A stretch of DNA of 64,000 nucleotides from Methanobrevibacter sp. V74. Lineage in GTDB: Archaea > Methanobacteriota > Methanobacteria > Methanobacteriales > Methanobacteriaceae. How positions within the stretch are numbered: the first letter of the stretch is position 1; each line of letters starts with the position of its first letter. Under the pieces are notes generated by a model. It was not told where the DNA came from. It made no database searches and was given only the letters and a program-made list of their open reading frames with translations. Positions 9,871 to 19,100 of this stretch are shown piece after piece. The translations under genes and the position numbers were made by a program. The DNA is taken from NCBI RefSeq assembly GCF_963082495.1, contig NZ_CAUJAN010000006.1, positions 1-64,000 of the forward strand, read 5' to 3'.

Positions 9871-10716
9871 TTACTGGATTAATATTCCCATTCCCATTGC
9901 AGTAATTTGGATATGGTTTCCATTTTTTCCAATTAAAGAATAGTTTATTGTTAAATCTATAATGCCATTTCCATTGTTTTTCTTAATTTGTTTTGCAAGT
10001 TCGACTAAGCTTTCGTCTTTTCCTTGTTTAATATTTAAAATAAATTCTTTGGCGTTCTTATCAGGGTCTGCATGTATTATGTTTATGTCTCTTTCTATGA
10101 ATATGTCGCTTTGATAGATTCCTATAATCTCATATTTCTCATTTTTTAAATCCGTGGTTGTATAAAAAGAGAATTCTAGGTTATTTAATGTTTCATTACT
10201 TTTAATTTCATCAAATGTTGGAATTTCCTCGTCTAACGTACGTTTTCCTTTCTTTTGAGGTAATTTTCTATACCTCACACGATTATCATAATGTTTAGCA
10301 ATTTTTTTGTAAGTTTTATGGAAACTAGAAGCTATTATTCCGACTAAAATCAAAATAATAAAATTGGTCAATGTCGGAAATGCTGCTTGTAAAATTACAA
10401 GAAGCGATCCTGCCGTTATAAGGTTAAAACCAAGTGTTGGGTTTTTTAGGATAAAACTATAATAAGTTACATATATAAATAGGATAAATGCACTTATTGC
10501 ACCGATATTTTCACCAATCAATCGATTTGCAAGTATTGTTTCCACATAACCTGCAATTAAAGGTGCAAAAATCAATCCCAGATTCCATCCAAAAATAGCT
10601 ATATTGAAATATAAAAAAATTCCGTAAACTAAAAGGCCTGAGGCGGTACCTAGTGCAATGCAGATAAGCATGTCTAGTTTTTGACGGTCAATAATCTTTT
10701 GGTTTTTCAATCTCAT
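9871..10716 (-). CDS. Membrane protein with C-terminal YbjQ-like domain
   Basis: About 281 residues. Four to five hydrophobic helices fill residues 15-130. A basic linker follows (YKKIAKHYDNRVRYRKLPQKKGKR), then a soluble domain from about residue 165. Its end (GNGIIDLTINYSLIGKNGNHIQITAMGMGI) closely parallels the end of the stand-alone YbjQ protein encoded immediately upstream ([16 protein letters not shown]...[10 protein letters not shown]). I read it as a membrane-anchored paralogue of YbjQ made by fusion. ATG at 10716 lies one base after the stop of the upstream gene; the TTG at 10725 overlaps that gene and is less likely. Confidence 0.65.
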   Translation of the reverse strand: MRLKNQKIIDRQKLDMLICIALGTASGLLVYGIFLYFNIAIFGWNLGLIFAPLIAGYVETILANRLIGENIGAISAFILFIYVTYYSFILKNPTLGFNLITAGSLLVILQAAFPTLTNFIILILVGIIASSFHKTYKKIAKHYDNRVRYRKLPQKKGKRTLDEEIPTFDEIKSNETLNNLEFSFYTTTDLKNEKYEIIGIYQSDIFIERDINIIHADPDKNAKEFILNIKQGKDESLVELAKQIKKNNGNGIIDLTINYSLIGKNGNHIQITAMGMGILIQ

Positions 10717-10717
10717 G

Positions 10718-11041
10718 TTATTCAAATTTCACTGCAGTACCATAGGAGGTTACAAGTATTGTATTTCCCATTGTCCCTCCAAGGTTGTCGTAAGAAATTT
10801 TAAGTCCAATGATTGCATTAGCATCCAGTGCTTCCGCCTTTTCTATCATACTATTAAAAGCAATATCACGTGCCTTTTCAATTTCTTCTTCGTATTTGGA
10901 GGTTCTCCCACCTACAACATCACGGACTCCAGAAAATAAATCTTTATAAATATTAGAACCAATCAGCGCCTCACCAGTAACCAATCCTCTATATTCAACA
11001 ATTTTTTTATTTTCTAGAGTATTTGAAGATGTTAAAATCAT
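10718..11041 (-). CDS. YbjQ/DUF74 family protein
   Basis: A 107-residue soluble protein of the YbjQ family (a pentamer-forming fold, often labelled heavy-metal-binding without firm proof). Visible hallmarks are [20 protein letters not shown] near residues 20-40, the helix [25 protein letters not shown], and the terminal strand [13 protein letters not shown]. It sits inside a minus-strand run with the Zn-ribbon gene 9 bases upstream and the membrane YbjQ gene directly downstream. A second free-standing YbjQ is encoded at 55995. Confidence 0.85.
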   Translation of the reverse strand: MILTSSNTLENKKIVEYRGLVTGEALIGSNIYKDLFSGVRDVVGGRTSKYEEEIEKARDIAFNSMIEKAEALDANAIIGLKISYDNLGGTMGNTILVTSYGTAVKFE

Positions 11042-11050
11042 TCATATCAC

Positions 11051-11242
11051 TTATTTTAGGAAGGTCATTACTGCCCAAATGACTAAAAATATTGCAATAA
11101 CTATGTATAGAATTATTTGTGATCTTTTTCTCTGTTTCAATCTTGCATCCCAGACTTTTTGACAATCTGGTGAGCATACAAGTTCATTTAAAGGTATTGG
11201 TGTTCCACAAATTGGACAATGTTTATGAGGGTCTACTGCCAT
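11051..11242 (-). CDS. DUF2116-type Zn-ribbon membrane protein
   Basis: A 63-residue protein with an N-terminal zinc ribbon (HCPICGTPIPLNELVCSPDC, Cys at about 9, 12, 24 and 28) and one C-terminal transmembrane helix (about residues 43-62, IILYIVIAIFLVIWAVMTFL). This is the layout of archaeal DUF2116 proteins, whose role is unknown. It is part of the minus-strand group pyrH-tatD-this-ybjQ, with a good ribosome site (GGAGATG) a few bases before the ATG. Confidence 0.8.
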   Translation of the reverse strand: MAVDPHKHCPICGTPIPLNELVCSPDCQKVWDARLKQRKRSQIILYIVIAIFLVIWAVMTFLK

Positions 11243-11254
11243 TTTATCATCTCC

Positions 11255-12052
11255 TTATATTTTAAAAAATTCTTTAGTATTTTTATTAACTTGATTTGCA
11301 AGTTCTTCTGCATCCATCCCCATGCAAAGAGCAATTGTTTCGAGGATATGAGGTAAATATTTCGGTTCATTCCTGTTCTTTTTAGGTTTCACATTAAAGT
11401 TTTTCGGTATCAAAAAGGGTGCATCTGTTTCAATCATTAATTTTTCAGGCGGGATAATGCTTACTGCTTCCTGTAAATTTCTACCTCTTTTCATATCACA
11501 TATCCATCCAGTCACGCCAATGAAACATCCCAAATCAACATAATTTTGAGCTTCCTCTTGGTTTCCGGTAAAACAATGAACAACTGATTTTTCAATAACA
11601 TTGTCATGTCTTTTTAAGATATTGTATAAGTCTTTGTGAGCTTCTCTTTCATGTAAAAATAAAGGCATATTGCTTCTCTCAGCAAGTTCTACTTGAGCTT
11701 CAAACCATTTTCTCTGCAAGTCTTGTGGTGAAAAGTTTCTATTGTAATCAAGTCCACATTCTCCTATAGCTACAACACAATCATTTTTAGCTATTTTTTC
11801 AAGTTCAAACATACTATGTCCGTTACATGTTTTAGCATCATGAGGATGAACGCCAGATGTTGAAAATAGAGTTCCAAAATATTTGGAAGCATATTCTGCT
11901 GCCAACTGGCTTGAATTAACATTGGTTCCAGTAATAATAAACTGTTTGACACCAAATTTTTTAGCTTCTTCAATAATTTCAACACGGTCTTTTCTAAAAG
12001 AGGAATGCATCAAATTCAGACCGATATCAATAAGATTATCCACTTTTTTCAC
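11255..12052 (-). CDS. tatD: TatD family metal-dependent DNase/hydrolase
   Basis: A 265-residue TIM-barrel hydrolase closely resembling bacterial TatD. Seen are the opening IDIGLNLMHSSF in place of a DxHxH, then GVHPHDAK, AIGECGLDYNRNFSPQ (metal-binding Glu), LFLHEREAH, VVHCFTG, IGVTGWICDMKRG and the ETDAPFLIPK metal ligand, ending RNEPKYLPHILETIA. TatD proteins are two-metal 3'-5' exonucleases linked to DNA repair. Its ATG directly abuts the stop of pyrH, indicating co-transcription. The unusual first motif (N-L-M-H) is also found in E. coli TatD, so it is not a defect. Confidence 0.9.
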   Translation of the reverse strand: MKKVDNLIDIGLNLMHSSFRKDRVEIIEEAKKFGVKQFIITGTNVNSSQLAAEYASKYFGTLFSTSGVHPHDAKTCNGHSMFELEKIAKNDCVVAIGECGLDYNRNFSPQDLQRKWFEAQVELAERSNMPLFLHEREAHKDLYNILKRHDNVIEKSVVHCFTGNQEEAQNYVDLGCFIGVTGWICDMKRGRNLQEAVSIIPPEKLMIETDAPFLIPKNFNVKPKKNRNEPKYLPHILETIALCMGMDAEELANQVNKNTKEFFKI

Positions 12053-12730
12053 CTATTTGTTGATAATTTTAGTTCCTACATTTTCCCCATTAACCGCTTT
12101 GATTAAGTTTTCAGGTTTAAATCCGTTAGCAATAACTGTTTCCAAATCTGATCTTTTAATCATTTGAACAGCGGTGTTGTCGAAAAATTCATAGGTTCCG
12201 GCTTTCATGTCTTTGCCACTTAAAAATTTAAGTAAATCAGTTGCTGTAATTTCCGGAACAAGTTCAGCGTCATCAAATTTATTAGGGTCTTTTGTATACA
12301 TTCCATCAACAGAGGTTAAGTTAATAAGTTTATCTGCCTGAACATATTCAGCTAAAATTGCAGAAACTGCATCAGTACTGTGTGCAGGTTCAGTTCCACC
12401 CATTACAACGATTTTTCCACTAGCTGAAAATTCCAAAGCTTGATGGAAATTATGTGGAACTCTTTGATAAGCTGCATCGCCAAGTGCTAAAAGCATTAAT
12501 TTAGCGTTGATTCTTGTAATTTCAATTCCAATATCATCACATTGTGCTTCGCCAGCACCTAAATCACGAACAATATTAATGTATTCTCTTGCAGGTTTTC
12601 CACCACCTACAACAACATATAATTCGTGTTGTTTGGATAAGTCCTTCAAAATATCACTGTATTCTTGGAATTTTTTATTATCATATTCTTTAAGTAAAAT
12701 TGATCCTCCAATTGCAATAACAATTTTCAT
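12053..12730 (-). CDS. pyrH: UMP kinase, archaeal type
   Basis: A 225-residue amino-acid-kinase-fold enzyme converting UMP to UDP in pyrimidine synthesis. Seen are [10 protein letters not shown] at the N-terminus (nucleotide loop), [12 protein letters not shown] (UMP site), [33 protein letters not shown] and [13 protein letters not shown]. Its size matches the short archaeal form. It is the first gene of the minus-strand operon, with tatD starting at the base after its stop. Confidence 0.9.
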   Translation of the reverse strand: MKIVIAIGGSILLKEYDNKKFQEYSDILKDLSKQHELYVVVGGGKPAREYINIVRDLGAGEAQCDDIGIEITRINAKLMLLALGDAAYQRVPHNFHQALEFSASGKIVVMGGTEPAHSTDAVSAILAEYVQADKLINLTSVDGMYTKDPNKFDDAELVPEITATDLLKFLSGKDMKAGTYEFFDNTAVQMIKRSDLETVIANGFKPENLIKAVNGENVGTKIINK

Positions 12731-12806
12731 ATATTCACCTTATAGTAATTATATCTTTACAATATTATTTAAATTTTAATCAATATATTAAATAAAGGTG
12801 GATATT

Positions 12807-13498
12807 ATGAGTTTAGATGACCAAATGTATATCAGGAAATCATGCCGTAATTATTTAGATGATGAAATTGACATTGAGGTTATACATGAATTTATAAAAA
12901 ATGTTAAACCATTAAATGAGAACATTGATTATGATTATGAAGTTTTAACTCCAGATAAGCTTAATATACATACTCGTTGGCAGGCTCCTTATTATTTAGC
13001 ATTATTTAGTGAAAAAAGGATAATTATTTGGAAAACATCGGTTTTATATTCCAACAGCTAGCTCTTTTCCTTCAAAGTAGGGGTATTGGAAATTGTTGGG
13101 CGGGCATGGCCTCATTAAAGGAGAAGAATCCTAATTTCGTAATTGCTATTTCATTTGGAAAATCATATAAAATGACTCGTGAATTATCTAATTTCAAACG
13201 TAAAAAATTATCTGAAATTTCCGATGTCAGTGATGAAAGATTAATTCCCGCTCAACTTGCACCATCAGCTATTAACTCACAGTCATGGTATTTTAAACAC
13301 ACCAATGAAGGATTTGATGTTTATCAGGCAAAACAAAATTTATTGAAACGTCGAGTGCTAAAAAAATGGAATCCTATTGGAATTGGCATAGCATTGGCTC
13401 ATATGTATATGGCTAATTCAGATTCATTTGAATTTTTCAAAAAAAGTGATTTTGAGGAAATTAAAGGTTATACTTACTCTGGAAGTATAAAAATTTAG
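12807..13498 (+). pseudogene. Nitroreductase-family gene split by a one-base frameshift
   Basis: Two overlapping frames together encode one flavin nitroreductase-like protein of about 230 residues. The first half (MSLDDQMYIRKSCRNYLDDE) and the second (GFIFQQLALFLQSRGIGNCW, then LAPSAINSQSWYFK) are consecutive parts of the family. The break lies in the A-run at 13012-13017: adding one A restores ALFSEKKDNYLENIGFIFQQ. ATG at 12807 has AGGTGG upstream. The protein is broken unless this is a sequencing slip or the run varies in length between cells. The substrate is unknown. Confidence 0.75.
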
Positions 13499-13538
13499 CC
13501 GAATAAGTCGGAGTGATTAATTGCTTCTCATTTTCTCA

Positions 13539-13772
13539 GAACCGTTCATGTAGTTTTCAGACAAGTCGGCTCAAGCATATTAGTTATCTGAAGAGATGGC
13601 ATATAAACCGGTGTGATGTTAGGATTTAAACTATCATGCAACCCCAGTGATACAGATTAAGTGAGAATAATCCGTATAGCAATGTTAACAACATATTGAT
13701 AGTTTCGCTGACATAAAACTCTCAAAGTATGGGTTCATATAATAAAATTTAAAAGATAATTGCTTGTCGCAC
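13539..13772 (-). ncRNA. Possible group II intron remnant or other structured RNA
   Basis: A non-coding patch visibly richer in G+C (about 37-40% in the lines counted) than the surrounding intergenic DNA. On the minus strand it opens with GTGCGACAAGC at 13772, the consensus group II intron 5' end. It lies just after the aquaporin hairpin and T-run, the preferred site of class C introns. A 34-base segment at 13572-13539 starts GAGCCG, has GAAA at positions 15-18 and ends CGGTTC, the outline of domain V, but its upper stem pairs poorly. At about 230 bases it can only be a deleted remnant. A plus-strand structured RNA is an alternative. Confidence 0.3.
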
Positions 13773-13774
13773 AA

Positions 13775-13805
13775 AAAAGAAAAGATTAGAGGATTATGCA
13801 TCCTC
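13775..13805 (-). terminator. Aquaporin terminator
   Basis: A 6-bp stem (GAGGAT/ATCCTC, 13789-13805) overlaps the aquaporin stop codon. On the minus strand it is followed by a T-rich tract ending at the GTGCG of the putative intron remnant. Confidence 0.45.
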
Positions 13806-14477
13806 CTCTGTTAATCCTTTGTATAATAATCCTGCAATAACTGCACCAATTACTGGAGCTAAAATAAATACCCAAACTTGCTGGAGAGCTTGTCCTCCAA
13901 GGAATAATGCCGGTGCTAAACTACGTGCCGGGTTAACAGATGTTCCAGTTAATGGAATCCCCATGATATGTACCAATGTAAGGGTTAAACCAATAACAAG
14001 GCCTGCAACAATTCCATTTTCTGTTTTTTTAGTAACTCCTAGAACTGTGAATACAAATACGAAGGTTAAAATAATTTCAACGAGTATAGCTCCAACCACA
14101 TCAAGTCCAACACTTGATGCTGACCCAAATCCGTTTTGGCCAAGACCGGTTAGGGAATATCCTCCAAGACTTGGTGCTGAGTTAATAATGACTGCTAAAA
14201 TAGCAATACCAATTATTGCACCAATACATTGGAATACAATATACATTATCAAGTTTTTAGCATCCATTCTACCGTCAATCCACATTCCAATTGAAACTGC
14301 TGGATTGATGTGACATCCTGAAATGTCTCCAATAACATAAGCCATAGCTACAATGGATAATCCAAATGCCATTGCAATTCCGAAGTTACCTAAAACTTGG
14401 CCTGCTATGGCCGCACTTCCACAACCAAATAGAACAAGAACCATTGTTCCAATTAATTCTGCTATATATCTTTTCAT
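13794..14477 (-). CDS. Aquaporin, AqpZ-like
   Basis: A 227-residue MIP-family channel with six transmembrane helices and two pore half-helices bearing INPAVS (residues 57-62) and VNPARS (181-186). By alignment to E. coli AqpZ the selectivity filter is Phe38, His170, Thr179, Arg185, the water-selective set. Archaeal AqpM has Ile in place of the His. I therefore infer a water channel of AqpZ type rather than AqpM, despite the archaeal host. It is a single gene with its own terminator. Confidence 0.88.
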   Translation of the reverse strand: MKRYIAELIGTMVLVLFGCGSAAIAGQVLGNFGIAMAFGLSIVAMAYVIGDISGCHINPAVSIGMWIDGRMDAKNLIMYIVFQCIGAIIGIAILAVIINSAPSLGGYSLTGLGQNGFGSASSVGLDVVGAILVEIILTFVFVFTVLGVTKKTENGIVAGLVIGLTLTLVHIMGIPLTGTSVNPARSLAPALFLGGQALQQVWVFILAPVIGAVIAGLLYKGLTEEDA

Positions 14478-14510
14478 AATTTTTCCTCATTGTAATATAT
14501 ATTTTTTTAC

Positions 14511-15644
14511 TTAGATTCTTCGCATCCTTTTGAATATTAAGTATGCTAGGAATAATACGAATAATACTAATATGAATGGGAATATGTGTAGTAATATGGA
14601 ATCATTTACCTTATCGAATTTATATTCGCTTTCAAAGCCCATATGTTTGGCATCGGTATGATTTTGAGTGATTTTTGCAAAGTTATATAATAAATCATAA
14701 TAGCTAATATGAGCTCCTTCGTATTCAATTGAATCTGGTGCTCTTCCATTTGTATCCATATATTCTCTAACTATTCCTCCCATCTTGAAATAATCATAAA
14801 TAGAATACGTGTCTTTTGTTAAAAATGAAATTCCTAATGGATTTTCTGGTCCGTCATAGGTTTTTGGAATATCCAGTCCATTTCCATTTAAATAAGAGCT
14901 GGTTTGATACAATAGTTGGGCTGAGGTATAATTGCCATAAGGGCCTGTCATTTCAGTATCATTGCTATTTATTAATTCTTTACTTGCATTAGCCATTATT
15001 GCCGGTTTTATGATATTCCGGCTGATTAATTGATCACTTAAAATTTTAGTATCGTTTTCATGTGTATTTACGATATTTACAATTTCCTGAGCAATTTGCT
15101 TATTCATTTTTTCGTCATATCTATCTAAATAACCATCGCGAGCATTATCTGGGAATTCTTTTGTTGGTTGAACATAATAAATTCCGGCATTTTTAAGAAA
15201 TGTTCCAGGATCATGCATTCCTGCAAGTGTCACGTTTGAGTAATTGTCATCCCATGCTCTTCTTAAGAAGTTTGTATTGTTGTCTAAATCATAACTTCCT
15301 GTATTGACAAAGATTATTTGTTTATCTGAATTTGTAGTTGCTGTAGCTAATTGCAGATAGTTTCCAGCGTCTGATGCAGCCAGACAGATGCTTACATCAC
15401 TAGTCACCTCTATTGCTCTCCATCCTTCTCCGGGAGCAGGTGCTTCATTATCAACAATTACTTGAAGTTTTCCATTACTTATCTCTTCTATATAGTTTTT
15501 TATAGAATTTAACATTTGTATGTCAGTATCATGGTCAATAATATTGTCTGATGTTATAAAAATAGTTTTTACAGCAGCAACATCTTGTATTGCCGGAGCA
15601 ACTAATAATAAGACCATAATGAGTATTGCTATTTGCTTTTTCAT
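14511..15644 (-). CDS. Membrane-anchored pseudomurein-binding repeat protein
   Basis: A 377-residue exported protein with a signal peptide (residues 1-23), an extracellular region and a C-terminal transmembrane helix with a basic tail (about 350-377, FILVLFVLFLAYLIFKRMRR). Residues about 306-342 (VREYMDTNGRAPDSIEYEG, then HISYYDLLYNFAKI) match the pseudomurein-binding repeat, which grips the archaeal cell wall. A weaker related stretch precedes it (SAQLLYQTSSYLNGNGLDIP). The N-terminal domain (SDNIIDHDTDIQMLNSIKNY) is an alpha/beta fold I cannot name. A role in linking membrane and wall, or in wall remodelling, is inferred. Confidence 0.75.
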   Translation of the reverse strand: MKKQIAILIMVLLLVAPAIQDVAAVKTIFITSDNIIDHDTDIQMLNSIKNYIEEISNGKLQVIVDNEAPAPGEGWRAIEVTSDVSICLAASDAGNYLQLATATTNSDKQIIFVNTGSYDLDNNTNFLRRAWDDNYSNVTLAGMHDPGTFLKNAGIYYVQPTKEFPDNARDGYLDRYDEKMNKQIAQEIVNIVNTHENDTKILSDQLISRNIIKPAIMANASKELINSNDTEMTGPYGNYTSAQLLYQTSSYLNGNGLDIPKTYDGPENPLGISFLTKDTYSIYDYFKMGGIVREYMDTNGRAPDSIEYEGAHISYYDLLYNFAKITQNHTDAKHMGFESEYKFDKVNDSILLHIFPFILVLFVLFLAYLIFKRMRRI

Positions 15645-16101
15645 GTTTTTTACCTTACCTTAATTATATTTTATTATTATTTTTATCAATAAAATATTTT
15701 GTTATGGTGATTTTCATTTTCATTTTAAAATACATTTTTTCACATATAAAACAATTATTATCTGTTTAAATACATAATTTTAAATATTTATTAGTTTAAA
15801 TGCTATTTTGAGGATTTAAAAAGATTATCTTTTATTTTGAGGTAAATTTTGCGAGGTTTTTAAAATTTTAATTTTTTAAGATTAAATTGAGATTAACTCC
15901 AAATTTGGTCAAATTATTTGATGTGAAAATAATGTGTGGTAGGTTGTTATTTAAATTATCCTACTGATTTGGGATTGTTTTTAAATTTTATCCTTAAAAT
16001 TATTGTTTTTAAATCTAAACTCAAAATAAGAAGTTTAATTGCTAGATAATAGCTTTTTGTTAATTAATAGTATTTATAATCGTCCTCAAAGGTGATTTAT
16101 A
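15645..16101. other. AT-rich divergent intergenic region
   Basis: About 460 bases between the pseudomurein-binding protein gene and the second adhesin. It is almost entirely A and T, with no open frame of note. It should hold divergent promoters; several TATA-like stretches exist (for example near 16069) and none is clearly better than the rest. AAAGGTGAT at 16088-16096 is the adhesin ribosome site. Confidence 0.5.
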
Positions 16102-19100
16102 ATGTTAAAAAATAATGGAAAGATTATTATTGGAAGAAATTTCCTATTTGCTCTTAGTATTATTAGTTTAATGTTTATTGCATTTGGGTTAAATGTTGAA
16201 AACTCATATGCATTGGAGTTAAATGATACTGTTGATGGAATGGGTGTAGACTCTGATAATACGGTAAAACTAGAAAATTCTCAAGATGAAATTTTGGAGG
16301 TAGATTCTCAAGATATTTTAAAATCAACGATCAAACCAAAAAAGAATACTTATAAGAGCATACAGGAGGCAATTGATTCGGCAAAAGCAGGTGATACAAT
16401 AAAGTTATCTGGAAAGTATTATTCTAATGGCGAACAAATTGTAATTTCAAAAAAACTCACACTGACAGCGGATAAAACTGCCATACTAGATGGAAAACAT
16501 TTGTCCCGCGCTTTTCATGTAAAAGTAAAAGGTGAGGGAAGTGTTTTTAAAAATATAAAATTTATAAATGGTAACGCCAAGTATGGGTCTGCCATATACA
16601 TAAAATCAAAGAATGTCCATGTTGAAAATTGTATTTTTGAAGATAACCATGCTAATAAGGGAGGTGCACTTTTTACAGTTGCAGATTTAGATATTACTTC
16701 AGGAACCATTGTTGATAATTGTCAATTTAGACGAAACACTGGGTATAATGAAAATTTTGAAAATTACTCCTACTCTGGTGCGCTTTCGGTTTATGGTAGG
16801 AATTCGGTAATTAAAAATTGTCTTTTTGAGGATAATTGGATAAAAGCAAAACAAGATTGCTTTGGTGGTGCAATACAAGTAGGTTTGGATTTACCTGATT
16901 CAAATGTTAAAGTAATTAACTGTATTTTCAAAAATAATAGGGCTATTAGTCTGGGATCTCATTCCCACGGAGGAGCCGGATGTGTTCGTGATGGTTCTTC
17001 CTATGTTAAATGCATTTTTATTAATAATAGTGCAGATCAGGGAGGAGCGTTAACATTTCACGCATCAGGAGCTATTGTAAACTGTACATTCATTGGAAAT
17101 ACTGCAAATAGATTGTATGGTGGTGCAATCTCAACAGGATTTCTGTTTGATTATATGAAATTAAACATTCTAGATTGTAGTTTCGATGGAAATTCTGCAC
17201 CAGTTGGCGGAGCTATCCAAGCAAAAGGTTTGAATATATTAATCAACAATTCAGATTTCAAAAATAATCATGTAACAAAATATGGTGGTGCCGTTAATAT
17301 CGAAGCTGAAGATGTTGCAATTAAGAGTTCAATCTTTAATTTTAATAAGGCCAATATTGATGGTGGTGCTGTTTATATTAAAGGTAAAAATACTTTAATT
17401 GTAACATCTTCATTCAATTCAAATGAAGCTGTTCCTGATGTGGATAAGTTGGATGATGGATTGGGTGGAGCAATTTATATTAATAGCTCATATGCTTCTA
17501 TTAAAAATAATTCATTTAAATTTAATATAGCAAGAAACGGTAGTGCAATTTATTATGATGAGATGGGCGAAAAACTCACTTTGGAAAATAATGAATTGTA
17601 CCAAAATCAAGCATGGGTTTACCAGTTGCCTATTTTCAGTAAAGATATTTACTATGGGGATGGCGAAAAAATAAAAGTAATTCTGATTGGGGGAAATAAT
17701 ATTGCTAAATTTGATAATTTGGCGGTGTCTAATGCGATTTATAATGCGGCAGATACTGTGAACATCACGGTAGATGGACAATATCCTGTTTATGGTGCTA
17801 CAAATACAGGTGAACTATATCAGGATAGTCGTGAGTATAATATTCGTGTTTTATTAACAGTCAAACATGAAGATGGAACAGTTGTTTATAATTGTGATGG
17901 AAATACAAATTATTTGGGTGAAATTAATGTCAATTTGGATAATTTAAAACCCGGAAAATATTATGTTTCAGCAAAACATTATGAAGACACTTATTATAAG
18001 TCAATAACCAACATTACCACATTCACTGTTTATCCAAAGGTGGATAATCAAATTAAAATCACTTCAGATAAAGCTGTATACAATTTTGAAGACATTGTTG
18101 TATGGTGTATAAACATTACAAATAACGGTCCAAATAATGCAACAGGTGTTGTTGCATCGGAATTATTGTCAGTAGGTTTAATTTATGTAAGTGATACAAG
18201 TGATGGACTATATGATCCTAAAACTGGAATTTTAAACATTTCTACTTTGGATGTTGGTGAAAAAGTATCATTTAATATTTTAACCATTATTAATAAAACT
18301 GGCGAAATTACAAACAAGGTCAATATAACTGCCATTGAGTTCGATACTAATTTGGACAATAATTTTGATGAACGATTAATAACAGTTAACCCTGCATCTG
18401 ATATTCAGGTAGTAAAATCAGTTAACAATACTGTCCCTAATTATCATGACTTAGTAAACTGGACAATTTTAATTAGAAATAATGGTCCGGATGTCGCTCA
18501 TGATATTTTGGTTTGTGATGTGATTCCATCTACTTTAATTCCAATTAATTATAATTCAAATAAATTAACATGGAAAATAGAATCTCTCAAAGTAAATGAA
18601 GAGATTGTATTTAATGTTATCACATTAATTAATGATACTGGGGTTATTAAAAACACTGTAAACGCTTCTGCTCGGGAATTTGATTATGACTTATCAAATA
18701 ATGAGGATAGTGAAATAGTTAAAATCAGTTCTGCTTCTGATTTATCAATTGTAAAATCAGTAAATGCCTCTAATGTGGACTATATGGATATTGTCAAATG
18801 GACATTAACAATTAAAAATAACGGGCCTAACAATGCAACTGGCGTTAAAATAACTGATATATTGCCTGAAGGATTCATTCCTTTCAATTCTACATTATCT
18901 CTCACAGAGGATATGATAGAACTTGGAGATTTAGCCATTGGAGAGTCAATGTCTATTGATATAATTTGTAAAGTGAATGCAACAGGTAACTACACAAACT
19001 TTGCATATATCTACGGAAATGAATATGATCCAAATTTAGCTAATAATCAGGACAATAAATCCATAACGGTTAATTCTGCGGCGGATTTGGAAATTACAAA

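Noticed and set aside
10715-10939. Plus-strand frame over the YbjQ gene
   Set aside because: Antisense to a well-conserved YbjQ sequence and without a ribosome site.
13819-14313. Plus-strand frame opposite the aquaporin
   Set aside because: Pro/Arg-rich antisense translation; the aquaporin on the minus strand has both NPA motifs and a full set of helices.
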